Assembly (NCBI GenBank): GCA_000471925.1
Contig: CP006667.1
Coordinates: 620,001 to 684,000 of the forward strand
Length of the DNA stretch: 64,000 bases
DNA from: Ralstonia pickettii DTP0602
Lineage (GTDB): Bacteria; Pseudomonadota; Gammaproteobacteria; Burkholderiales; Burkholderiaceae
Reading direction: 5' to 3'
Of the stretch, positions 43,713-51,835 are shown one piece after another (positions within the stretch are counted from its first letter, which is position 1; each line of letters opens with the position of its first letter). The notes beneath the pieces were generated by a model, which ran no database searches, had not been told where the DNA came from, and worked only from the letters and a program-made list of their open reading frames with translations. The position numbers and the translations under genes were made by a program.

Positions 43713-44164
43713 GGTTTGTCTCCGGTATCGGGAATGGGCCGGGCGCTGGCGCTGCCCGTGAGCCGGAACATTGGCAGTGCGATGTCGTCGCTGATGCGTT
43801 CAAAGCACACTTCAACCGGCGCGCCGACGGCAAGGCAATCGGGGTCGGCATCGACAATGCCTGCCAGCATGCGCACCCCCTCGTCGAGCTCGATCATGCC
43901 GATCGCATAGGGCACGTGCGACGCAAAAGCGGGATGCGCGGCGACATGGCACACGGTGTAGGTGTAGATCCGCCCGCGGCCGCTGGCCTGCACCCACTCG
44001 AGCTGGTCGGACAGGCATTTCGTGCAGAAGCGGCGCGGGTAGAACTGGTGGCGCGAACAGGCGCGGCAGTACTGGAGCTCGAGCCGGCCTTCGCCCGCCG
44101 CCCGCCAGTAGTGGACGGTTTCGACGGTGGGAATCGGCTGCGGCCTTGCGAGAGAAACGTTCAT
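43709..44164 (-). CDS. Zn-ribbon/OB-fold (DUF35) acyl-CoA-binding partner protein
   Basis: A 151-residue protein with an N-terminal zinc ribbon (QYCRACSRHQ and RRFCTKCLSDQ, two C-x2-C pairs) and an OB-fold (about residues 60-135, GRIYTYTVCHVAAHPAF, YAIGMIELDEGVR). DUF35 proteins bind acyl-CoA and are obligate partners of thiolase-superfamily enzymes. The partner here is the thiolase-like protein two genes downstream. GAGGAG precedes its start. Confidence 0.88.
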   Translation of the reverse strand: MNVSLARPQPIPTVETVHYWRAAGEGRLELQYCRACSRHQFYPRRFCTKCLSDQLEWVQASGRGRIYTYTVCHVAAHPAFASHVPYAIGMIELDEGVRMLAGIVDADPDCLAVGAPVEVCFERISDDIALPMFRLTGSASARPIPDTGDKP

Positions 44165-44174
44165 GTGGCTCTCC

Positions 44175-45677
44175 TCAGTTCGCGCTCAGCGAGAAATCGC
44201 TGCCGGAGACCTGCACCTTCGCCTTGCTTTGGCGCTGTGCCAGGCCGGCCACGAGATCGACGACCGGGTGGTGGACGCTGAAGCTGTCGCCTGTGCCCGT
44301 CGGCGCCAGGCCGTTTACCTTCTCGTCGCCGTACATATAGCGCAGCAGCAGTTCGTCGTCGCCGATATTCTTGTAGCGCTTGCGCAAGCCCGGCAGTACC
44401 GGTTCGATCACGGGCGGCGTCAGGCTCACATCCTTCGAGCCGTTGGCAATGACCTTGTCTTTCACGTTCGCGTCGACCGGCAGCGGCAGGGCACCGAAGT
44501 ACCCGCAGACATACTTCTTCACTTCGTCGGGCACGACCTTGTAGCGCTCGCCGTTGATCACGTTCATCACCGCCTGCGCGCCGATGATGGCGGGATAAGG
44601 CGTGACCATGATCGGCGAGCCGAGCTCCACGCGCACCCGCCCGATCTCTTCCAGCACGGCAGGCAGCTTGTCGGAAATGCCGGCGAGCTTGAGTTGCGAT
44701 TCCAGGTTGCTCATCGCACCGCCCGCGTACTGGGTGATGTAGTGGCTGGGCTCGTATTCGGCAGGCACGCCGACCGGATGGCCTTCGCGCTCGGCCAGCG
44801 CGCCAAGATACGCGCCCACTTCGTCGAGCAAGCCGTCATTGACCACCACGTCGAAGCCGATCTCGCGCAGGTTGCGCGCAATCATCTGGCTGGCCGGCAG
44901 CGAATTGCCGTTGGCCATCGGGTCCACCGCCGTCAGGATGCTGTCGGCGCCGTGCACCGCGGCCTCGAGCGCGAGCAAGGGCCCGAGTCCGGTCAGGCAG
45001 TGGGTGTTGAATTCCAGTCGTGCCTTATCACCGATGGCCTGCTTCATTGCCGGCACCAAGGTGCGTACGCGGTCGATCGTCAGGATGCCGGCCGCATCGG
45101 CCAGCGTGACGGTCTGCACGCCAAAGCGTTCGACGGCCTCGCGCGCCTTGCGCGCATACAAGGCGTCGTCATAGCCGGGCGCGATGTTGTAGCCGAGCAA
45201 GAGCGTCACGTTGGCGCCGAGCCGGCGCGCCATGGCGATGCTGGGGGCGAGGTTGTCCGAGCACATCAGCGCATCGAAGATGCCGATGTCGCGGACGCCG
45301 TTGGCGATCTGCCGCTCGACGAAGAGCTCGGTGATGTCGTCGGCCACCGGGAAGAAGCCACGCATCAGGTTGCTGCGGATGGCGGCGCGCAGTGGCGTGC
45401 GCGTGAACCGCTCGCGCAGCAGGCGGATGCGCTCGAACGGGTCCTGGTTCAGGAACAGCACGCTGGCATCGAACTGCACCAGCGCGATCGCCTGCAGCGA
45501 CAGGAAGCCGGCCTGGTCCATGCGTTCCGCGATCGGCAGCATGTGCTCGGTGCGCATGCGGGTGGCCCACAGGCATTGCTGGCCGTCGCGCAGGGTGTCG
45601 TCGGTCAGGTGGATGGTGCGGCGCTTGCCGGTGCGCGCGGTTTCCGCGGCAACGAGTTTCTTGAGGTCTTCGAGCAT
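44175..45677 (-). CDS. Biotin-dependent carboxyltransferase, pyruvate carboxylase subunit B/OadA type, paralog A
   Basis: A 500-residue TIM-barrel carboxyltransferase with C-terminal helical domain. IHLTDDTLRDGQQCLWATRM carries the metal-binding Asp. The usual H-x-H metal motif reads FNTHCLTGLGPL, so the first His is Asn. TVTLADAAGILT and the C-terminal segment around TPYPAIIGAQAVMNVINGERY are as in OadA/PycB. It lacks a fused biotinyl domain, so it must use a separate carrier, presumably the one encoded at 48614. It starts 4 bp after a divergent paralog ends. Confidence 0.85.
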   Translation of the reverse strand: MLEDLKKLVAAETARTGKRRTIHLTDDTLRDGQQCLWATRMRTEHMLPIAERMDQAGFLSLQAIALVQFDASVLFLNQDPFERIRLLRERFTRTPLRAAIRSNLMRGFFPVADDITELFVERQIANGVRDIGIFDALMCSDNLAPSIAMARRLGANVTLLLGYNIAPGYDDALYARKAREAVERFGVQTVTLADAAGILTIDRVRTLVPAMKQAIGDKARLEFNTHCLTGLGPLLALEAAVHGADSILTAVDPMANGNSLPASQMIARNLREIGFDVVVNDGLLDEVGAYLGALAEREGHPVGVPAEYEPSHYITQYAGGAMSNLESQLKLAGISDKLPAVLEEIGRVRVELGSPIMVTPYPAIIGAQAVMNVINGERYKVVPDEVKKYVCGYFGALPLPVDANVKDKVIANGSKDVSLTPPVIEPVLPGLRKRYKNIGDDELLLRYMYGDEKVNGLAPTGTGDSFSVHHPVVDLVAGLAQRQSKAKVQVSGSDFSLSAN

Positions 45678-45681
45678 GAGT

Positions 45682-47151
45682 TCAGCCCTCCGTGCCCTGG
45701 AGTTGAATCGAAACGCCGGGCCCCTGCACGCTGAGCTGTGCATAGCGGGCGGCGCGTGCCGTGAGTCCGGCGAGGAGTGCATCCGCTGGCGTGGTGGGTA
45801 CATAACGCAGCGCGTCCAGCGAAGCCGGTGCGGGAAGCCCCTCCGGTGCGACGCCGCAGGCCAGGAAAAGCACCAGCGCCGCGTCATTCGACGTGGGAAG
45901 TGCCGCGCGCAATGCGGCGAGCGATGGTGCCGCTGCCTTGGGCACCGCACCGACACGCTGGAGCAACGTGGCGTCGACGTTGCCTGCCGCTGCGCCGTGA
46001 ACCTGTTGCAAGGCGCGGCGGACGCCGGGCCGAAGCTCGGCATAGCGCGGCAGGCCCTGCAGATGCTGCAGCGCCTGTTCCGCGATCGGCCGCGCGAACG
46101 GCGCCAGCATCGGTGGCATACCGATCTCGCTGCGGATCAGCGCGCACTCGTTGGCAAAGGCGTGCAGCTTGTGCGTCAGCCCCAGTTCGGCCAGCCGTTG
46201 CATGCACTGCGCGGCGACTTCGCCCGGCAACTGGTGCGCGTAGGGGGCGAGGTCAAAGACCCAGGGGCGTGCCGGCGCAAAGCCGTGGCGATCGGCCAGT
46301 TCCGCGAGCAGCCGGTCGGCTTCGCCGACGGCATGCAGCGTCTGCTCGCTGGCTGGTGTTCCCAGTGCCAGCATGCGCAGCGATTTCAGCAGCGTGCCCA
46401 GCGCCGGCACCGAGGCGCCGTTGCCCAGTGGCGCGAACGCGGTGTCGAGCCCGTCGATGCCGATCCGTACCGCCTCCAGCACAACCATGGGGCCGAGCGC
46501 GGTCTGGCAGCGCAGATGCAGATCAAGAGGTGTGGCACCCGGTCCCGTGCCCAGCCCTGCGCGAAGCGCGGGCAGCAGCGTGGCCAGCCGGTCCGGGGTC
46601 AGCAGGCCGGCCTCGTCGCGCAGCATCACGCGGGTGGCGCCTGCCTCGGCCAGTGCCGCGGCCTGCTCCTTCAGCGCATCGTCGCTGTGCGTGGAGCCGT
46701 GCGCAAACGGCAGGGCGGCGATCATGGTCAGGCCAAGCGCCTTGCCGGCCTTCAGCACCGGCGCGATGCGCGCGATCTCCACCATCGGGTCGATCAGCAC
46801 GATCTCGGACACGCCGCGCTGCGCCAGTTCGCGCAACCACAGTGTGGCGGCCTCGGTCGGGATCACGTCGATGCCGCGCCTGCCGTGTTCCGTCAGCAGC
46901 GCAATGGCGGCGCGCAGTGCAATGCCGGGGCAGCGTTCGCGCATCAGCTCGACGCGCTGCCAGGGGTCTTCGCCCCTTGCCACGCATTGCTGCAGCGTAG
47001 CCGGGGAAGCGACTTCGATCGCCGCGGGGGCGGCTGCCGCCAGCCGGGTGGCAACGGCAAGCATCATCGGCGTCGTCATGGCGCCGGCCCAGCGCGCGCT
47101 CTGGCCGTCGGTCAGGCTGACGTCTGTATAACGCAGGGCGGGCTTGCTCAT
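45682..47151 (-). CDS. OadA/PycB-like carboxyltransferase, degenerate paralog B
   Basis: A 489-residue protein with the same fold as its downstream neighbour but altered active-site motifs. TLRDGQQ has become SLTDGQSARWAG, and the metal motif reads LHLRCQTALGPM: here the first His is kept and the second replaced by Arg, the opposite loss to paralog A. ATRVMLRDEAGLLTPDRLA corresponds to the conserved strand. The two genes are 4 bp apart and start codons overlap biotin carboxylase, so they probably form a hetero-oligomer in which this subunit is regulatory or supplies part of the site (inference). Confidence 0.75.
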   Translation of the reverse strand: MSKPALRYTDVSLTDGQSARWAGAMTTPMMLAVATRLAAAAPAAIEVASPATLQQCVARGEDPWQRVELMRERCPGIALRAAIALLTEHGRRGIDVIPTEAATLWLRELAQRGVSEIVLIDPMVEIARIAPVLKAGKALGLTMIAALPFAHGSTHSDDALKEQAAALAEAGATRVMLRDEAGLLTPDRLATLLPALRAGLGTGPGATPLDLHLRCQTALGPMVVLEAVRIGIDGLDTAFAPLGNGASVPALGTLLKSLRMLALGTPASEQTLHAVGEADRLLAELADRHGFAPARPWVFDLAPYAHQLPGEVAAQCMQRLAELGLTHKLHAFANECALIRSEIGMPPMLAPFARPIAEQALQHLQGLPRYAELRPGVRRALQQVHGAAAGNVDATLLQRVGAVPKAAAPSLAALRAALPTSNDAALVLFLACGVAPEGLPAPASLDALRYVPTTPADALLAGLTARAARYAQLSVQGPGVSIQLQGTEG

Positions 47152-48611
47152 GACTTCACCTCGGCGGCAGCCTGCGCATCCTTGGCAGCCTGCCTGGCGG
47201 CGTCCTTGGCGGCCTTCTGCTCCGCCTTGCGCTGCGGCAGGAAGGTCTCTTCGACCCAGCGCGTCGTGACCCGGCCGCCGACGAAGTCCTCATGCGCCAG
47301 CACGGCGTCATGGAAGCGCGCGGTCGTGGTCGGGCCTTCGACCTGCAGGCCCTCCAGTGCAGCGCGCATGCGTGCGATGGCTTGCTCGCGCGTGGCTGCG
47401 TGGACGATCAGCTTGCCGAGCAGCGAATCGTAGTAGGGCGGCACGGTGTAGCCAGCATAGCAATGCGTATCGACGCGGATGCCTTCGCCGCTGGGCACGT
47501 CCCAGCGCGAGATCAGCCCCGGACGCGGCAGGAAGTTGCGGTCCGGGTCCTCGGCGTTGATACGGCATTCGATGGCATGACCCTGCAGCTGGACGTCGTC
47601 CTGTGTGAACGACAGCGGCAACCCGGCCGCAACCCGGATCTGCTCGGCGACCAGGTCAAAGCCGGTGATCATCTCCGTCACCGGGTGCTCGACCTGGATG
47701 CGCGTATTCATCTCGAGGAAGAAGTACTTGTTGTCGCGCTGGTCGACCACGAACTCGATCGTGCCCGCGCCGCAGTAGCCGGCGTTGCGCGTCAGGCTCA
47801 CCGCGCATTCGCCCATGGCCTGGCGCATTTCCGCATCGACCGCCGGGGAGGGTGCCTCTTCGATCAGCTTCTGGTGGCGGCGCTGGGTCGAGCACTCGCG
47901 CTCGCCCAGGTAGACCACGTTGCCGTGCGCATCGGCCATCACCTGGATCTCGATGTGGCGCGCATGCTCAATGAATTTCTCCATATACAGCGTGGCGTCG
48001 CCGAACGCGGACTGGGCTTCGTTGGCGGCCGAGCGCATCAGCGATTCGAGTTCGCTCTCATCCCTGACCACCCGCATGCCGCGCCCGCCGCCGCCAGCGG
48101 TGGCCTTGATCAGCACCGGGTAGCCGATCTGCGCCCCGACGTGGCGCGCATGCGCCACATCGGCCAGCGCGCCGGAGCCGGGTACCCGCGGTACGCCAGC
48201 CTGTTCGGCCAGGCCCACGGCGGTGATCTTGTCACCCATCGCATCGATGGCTTCGGCGGACGGCCCGACGAACACCAGCCCGGCCTTGAGGCAGGCGCGC
48301 ACGAACGACGAGCGCTCGGACAGGAAGCCGTAGCCGGGATGCACCGCGTCGCAGCCAGTGCGCAATGCCGCCTCGACGATCTTGTCGGCACGCAGGTAGC
48401 TCTCGGCAGCGAGCGGCGGACCGAGCACTACTACTTCGTCGGCCAGTCTGGCGGCCAGCGTATCGGTGTCCGCTTCGGAAACACCTACCACCGCCTCGAT
48501 GCCCAGGGTGCGGCAGGCGCGGATCACGCGCACGGCGATCTCGCCACGGTTGGCGACGAACACGCGCCGGATATTGCGCTTTGCCACGGGGGCTTGTGCA
48601 TTGTTGTGCAT
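47148..48611 (-). CDS. Biotin carboxylase (AccC-like)
   Basis: A 487-residue ATP-grasp enzyme that carboxylates biotin on the carrier. The start at 48611 (MHNNAQAPVAKRNIRRVFVANRGEIAVRVIRAC) has AGGAGGGCTG upstream, and a typical AccC N-terminus follows. ATP-grasp motifs are KATAGGGGRGMRVV, RHIEIQVMADAHGNVVYLGERECS and FFLEMNTRIQVEHPVTEM. A Lys/Ala-rich tail (about residues 455-487) is unusual. It starts 2 bp after the carrier gene. It is the only biotin carboxylase in the window and probably serves both divergent operons. Confidence 0.92.
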   Translation of the reverse strand: MHNNAQAPVAKRNIRRVFVANRGEIAVRVIRACRTLGIEAVVGVSEADTDTLAARLADEVVVLGPPLAAESYLRADKIVEAALRTGCDAVHPGYGFLSERSSFVRACLKAGLVFVGPSAEAIDAMGDKITAVGLAEQAGVPRVPGSGALADVAHARHVGAQIGYPVLIKATAGGGGRGMRVVRDESELESLMRSAANEAQSAFGDATLYMEKFIEHARHIEIQVMADAHGNVVYLGERECSTQRRHQKLIEEAPSPAVDAEMRQAMGECAVSLTRNAGYCGAGTIEFVVDQRDNKYFFLEMNTRIQVEHPVTEMITGFDLVAEQIRVAAGLPLSFTQDDVQLQGHAIECRINAEDPDRNFLPRPGLISRWDVPSGEGIRVDTHCYAGYTVPPYYDSLLGKLIVHAATREQAIARMRAALEGLQVEGPTTTARFHDAVLAHEDFVGGRVTTRWVEETFLPQRKAEQKAAKDAARQAAKDAQAAAEVKS

Positions 48612-48613
48612 AT

Positions 48614-49105
48614 TCAGCCCTCCTGTGCCGGCTTGATCAGCATCACGATCTGGCCGTGCTGCACCGGCTTGCCGTCCTCGACCGCGATGCGCTCGACGGT
48701 GCCAGCCACTTCGGCCTTGACCGAGTTGAACATCTTCATCACCTCGACCAGGCACACCGTGTCGCCGATGTTGACCGTGCTGCCCACCGCGACAAAGGCC
48801 GGCTGGTCGGGGCTGGGGTGCAGATAGAAGGTGCCGACCATCGGCGCGCGTACTGCGATCAGGCCCGCAGGCACATCTTCAAGGGGGGGCGGGCTGGCGG
48901 CCACGTCAGTCGTGGCGGGGGCTTGAGCCGGCGCGGCGGCTCGCGTTGCCGCAGGCATAGGCGCCAGCTGGGAAGCGCCTGAAGCGGCCCCGGGCTTGCG
49001 CGCATGCAGCGCGAACTCGCCGACCGTCACGTCCAGCGATTCCAGGTGTTCAGCGCTGTCGAGGATTTCGAGGATACGACGTACGTCGGTATGGGATAGG
49101 GGCAT
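48614..49105 (-). CDS. Biotin carboxyl carrier protein (AccB-like)
   Basis: A 163-residue carrier. The start at 49105 (MPLSHTDVRRILEILDSAEHLESLDV) has GGAGACAAAG upstream. The N-terminal domain (residues 1-35) leads through an Ala/Pro-rich linker (about 38-78) to the lipoyl/biotinyl domain (about 84-160) with the biotin Lys in CLVEVMKMFNSV and the thumb-bearing RAPMVGTFYLHPSP. It is first of the minus-strand operon, under the 49164-49192 operator. A second carrier gene faces away at 49252. Confidence 0.92.
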   Translation of the reverse strand: MPLSHTDVRRILEILDSAEHLESLDVTVGEFALHARKPGAASGASQLAPMPAATRAAAPAQAPATTDVAASPPPLEDVPAGLIAVRAPMVGTFYLHPSPDQPAFVAVGSTVNIGDTVCLVEVMKMFNSVKAEVAGTVERIAVEDGKPVQHGQIVMLIKPAQEG

Positions 49106-49163
49106 GGCTTTGTCTCCATCTACGGAAGTGTGCGCGTCTTCGTCAGCGCATGGATTCATTAAA

Positions 49164-49192
49164 TCATGCTCACATTACTATTGTCAACAATC
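49164..49192. promoter_or_regulatory. 29-bp operator shared with the BPL_N/GntR locus (copy 2)
   Basis: Placed in the 146-bp gap between the divergent accB-like and biotinyl-domain genes. Core TTGTCAACAA (49181-49190). It matches 40166-40194 at 24 of 29 positions. The two GntR paralogs are the natural candidates to bind it. Confidence 0.75.
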
Positions 49193-49251
49193 ACAATGTA
49201 GAATAAAGTTCAGTCATCCGACGTAGGGTCGGGCTAATTCAGGAACTCGAC

Positions 49252-49476
49252 ATGACGACAGAGACGATTCGATCCGAGATCACCGGCACCGTGTGGAAGG
49301 TAGTCGTGGAGCCAGGCACCGCGCTGCAGGCCGACGACACCATCATGATTCTCGAATCCATGAAGATGGAGATCCCGGTGCTGGCGCCCGAAGACGGCCG
49401 GGTGCTCAGGCTACTGATCGCCGAGGGCGAGCCGGTGCGCGAAGGGCAGGAAATCGCGGTCTTCGAGGAAGAGTGA
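49252..49476 (+). CDS. Stand-alone biotinyl-domain carrier protein
   Basis: A 74-residue protein that is only a biotinyl/lipoyl domain: MTTETIRSEITGTVWKVVV, the biotin site ILESMKMEIPV and a closing GQEIAVFEEE. ESMKM marks biotin rather than lipoate attachment. CAGGAACTC precedes the start. It heads the rightward operon GntR-ligase-carboxyltransferase-carboxyltransferase, so it is probably the carrier for that pair, charged by the biotin carboxylase encoded in the leftward operon. Confidence 0.9.
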   Translation: MTTETIRSEITGTVWKVVVEPGTALQADDTIMILESMKMEIPVLAPEDGRVLRLLIAEGEPVREGQEIAVFEEE

Positions 49477-49481
49477 GCGCC

Positions 49482-50261
49482 ATGAAGCACCCGGACGCGG
49501 AAGGAGACTGGCAAGGGGCGCCGATGCGCGTCTGTGCCGGGCATCACTTGCAAACGGTGCCGGAGCAGATCGCAGAGCGCATCTTCGCTGCCATCGAACG
49601 GGGCGAGTACGCGCCGGGCGAACGCATCCGCGAAGAAACGCTCGCCGAGCAGTTCGCGGTCAGCCGCGGACCGGTGCGCGAAGCGCTGCGCATCCTGGAG
49701 AAGGACTCGGTCGTGCGCATCCTGCCCAATCGTGGCGCGCACGTCACGCAGCTCTCCATCAAGGAGGTCTGCGACATCTTCGATATCCGCCGCGACCTGG
49801 TGGCAGCGATGATCCGCCGGCTTGGCCGCCGCAACGAAGCGGTCATTGCCTGGCTCGACGCGGAAGTGCGCGAGCTTGAAACGGTGGTACAGGGCTCCGG
49901 CCCGGGCGACGCCTATCTCGCCATCACCGACCGACTGGGGCGCATGCTGGCCAACAGTTCCGGGAACGAGCGGCTGGCGGAAATCCTGGGCTCGCTGGCG
50001 CGGCAGACGCGGCGCTACACAAAGCTCGGGCTGGCCACCGCGGCGCGGCGCGAAGAATCGGCATGCACCTGGCGGGCGCTGCTGAACGACCTGAAGGCCG
50101 GCGACGTGAACCGCGCGGCCAATGCCGTCGAACACCTGATCGACGCTTCGCGCCACGAAGCCGTCAGGCAACTGGAGGCGGACACGGCGAGCGCCGGACA
50201 CGAAGCCACCGGACACGAAAGGGCGAATGCCGCCCTCCGAAGAAAGGACTTGCTTCAATGA
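49482..50261 (+). CDS. GntR family regulator, FadR (FCD) subfamily, paralog 2
   Basis: A 259-residue paralog of the regulator at 40230, starting 5 bp after the biotinyl-domain gene. The DNA-binding segment YAPGERIREETLAEQFAVSRG is nearly identical between the two, then an FCD domain (about residues 105-225) and a less conserved tail rich in Ala, Glu and His. Its TGA stop overlaps the ligase ATG. Being inside the operon it is likely autoregulatory. Confidence 0.92.
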   Translation: MKHPDAEGDWQGAPMRVCAGHHLQTVPEQIAERIFAAIERGEYAPGERIREETLAEQFAVSRGPVREALRILEKDSVVRILPNRGAHVTQLSIKEVCDIFDIRRDLVAAMIRRLGRRNEAVIAWLDAEVRELETVVQGSGPGDAYLAITDRLGRMLANSSGNERLAEILGSLARQTRRYTKLGLATAARREESACTWRALLNDLKAGDVNRAANAVEHLIDASRHEAVRQLEADTASAGHEATGHERANAALRRKDLLQ

Positions 50262-51835
50262 GTGCAAAGAGAATCGCAGGCCATGCCTTGTCATGGGCCG
50301 CTGGGCAGTTTCGCGACCGGCCCGCGGTCGTGTTCCGCGACCGCAGCTTCAGCTATACGCAGATCGAACGGCGCAGCAACCAGCTCGCCAACGCGCTGAT
50401 CGGCCTGGGACTGCGTCCCGGCGAACGGCTCGCCGTGCTGCTCAACAACTCGGTGGAGAGCATCGACAGCCAGTTCGGCGCCGAGAAGGCGGCGCAGACT
50501 TACGTGGCCCTGAACGCGCGCCACACCTTGCGCGAACAGGCGGCGATCCTCAACGACGCCGAGGCTTCGGTGCTGATCGCCGGCGCCGAGTTTCGCGAGA
50601 TTGCGCAGCAGGTGCGCCATCTCGTGCCGTCGCTGCGCCACGTGATCGGCGTGGGCTGGCAGGGCGCCAGTGTGCTCGGGTTCGATGCGCTGCTCGCCCG
50701 CGCTTCGGACCGTTTCCCGGGTCTTGAGGTGCCGGCCGACCTGCTGCTGCGTATCGCCTACACCTCGGGAACGACCGGCCAGCCGAAGGGCGTTGCCTAC
50801 AGCATCGAACGCTGGGAGGCACGCCTGGCCAACCAGTTTGGTGCCATGGAATACGGCCTCGGCATCGACGACGCGATGCTTCACGTCGGCCCGCTCACCC
50901 ATGCGGCCGGGGTGCACCTGCTGCCGTGCTACTTGCGTGGGGCACGCAATATCGTGGCCGACCGCTTCGATGCCGGGCAGGTGCTGGCGCAGATCGCCAG
51001 CGATCGCATCACCCAGTTGATGGTGGTGCCTACCATGCTGAGCCGCCTGCTTGAAGCGCTGGCCGCCAACCCCGCAGCCGACGTGTCTGCCCTGCGGCGC
51101 GTGCACTACGGCACCGCGCCGACGCCAACCAGCACGATCCACGAGGCGTTGCAGCGGCTGGGTCCGATCCTGCGCCAGCAATACGGCATGACCGAAGCGG
51201 TCCAGCCCTTGTCCGTGCTCTACCCGCACGAGCACCTGGAGCACGGCCAGCCCTCGGCGCGCATCGCCTCGTGCGGCCGGCCGACCACGAATGTCCGGAT
51301 CACGGTGCGCGATGCCGACGGGCAAGCCTTGCCGACCGGTGAAGTAGGCGAGATCGCGCTCGCGCACCAGGGCATCGGCGCAGTGGCGTTCTGGCGCCGG
51401 CCAGACCTGGAGCGCGAATCCATCCGTGACGGCTGGTACTACAGCGGCGACCTTGGCCGCTTCGACGACGAAGGCTTTCTCTACATCGTCGGCCGCAACA
51501 AGGACATGATGATCAGCGGCGGCTTCAACGTCTATGCGCGCGAAGTCGAGGACGCGCTGCACGCGCATCCGGCAGTAGCCGAGGTGGCGGTGCTGGGCCT
51601 GCCCGACGCCGAGTGGGGCGAGGTGGTCGCCGCATTCGTGGTGCGCCGGCCCGGACAAAGCGGCGACGCCGATGCGCTCGGCCGGCATTGCGCCGGGCTG
51701 ATCGCCGGCTACAAGAAACCACGCGTGATCGAGTTTGTCGACGCGCTGCCGCGCAACCATGCCGGCAAGGTGACCAAGAACGACTTGCGCGACGCCTATC
51801 TGGCGCGCCATGCAGAAGGAGCGATTTCCAAATGA
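50258..51835 (+). CDS. Acyl-CoA synthetase (AMP-binding), paralog 2
   Basis: A 525-residue ANL-superfamily ligase. It starts at the ATGA overlap with gntR. P-loop RIAYTSGTTGQPKGVAYS, QQYGMTEAVQPLSV, GWYYSGDLGRFDDEGFLYIV and GRNKDMMISGGFNVYAREVE are all intact, and the C-terminal catalytic Lys is in NHAGKVTKNDL. It presumably makes the acyl-CoA substrate of the following carboxyltransferases. The nature of the acid is not evident; the binding-pocket region is not close to the other ligase in this window. Confidence 0.9.
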   Translation: MSAKRIAGHALSWAAGQFRDRPAVVFRDRSFSYTQIERRSNQLANALIGLGLRPGERLAVLLNNSVESIDSQFGAEKAAQTYVALNARHTLREQAAILNDAEASVLIAGAEFREIAQQVRHLVPSLRHVIGVGWQGASVLGFDALLARASDRFPGLEVPADLLLRIAYTSGTTGQPKGVAYSIERWEARLANQFGAMEYGLGIDDAMLHVGPLTHAAGVHLLPCYLRGARNIVADRFDAGQVLAQIASDRITQLMVVPTMLSRLLEALAANPAADVSALRRVHYGTAPTPTSTIHEALQRLGPILRQQYGMTEAVQPLSVLYPHEHLEHGQPSARIASCGRPTTNVRITVRDADGQALPTGEVGEIALAHQGIGAVAFWRRPDLERESIRDGWYYSGDLGRFDDEGFLYIVGRNKDMMISGGFNVYAREVEDALHAHPAVAEVAVLGLPDAEWGEVVAAFVVRRPGQSGDADALGRHCAGLIAGYKKPRVIEFVDALPRNHAGKVTKNDLRDAYLARHAEGAISK

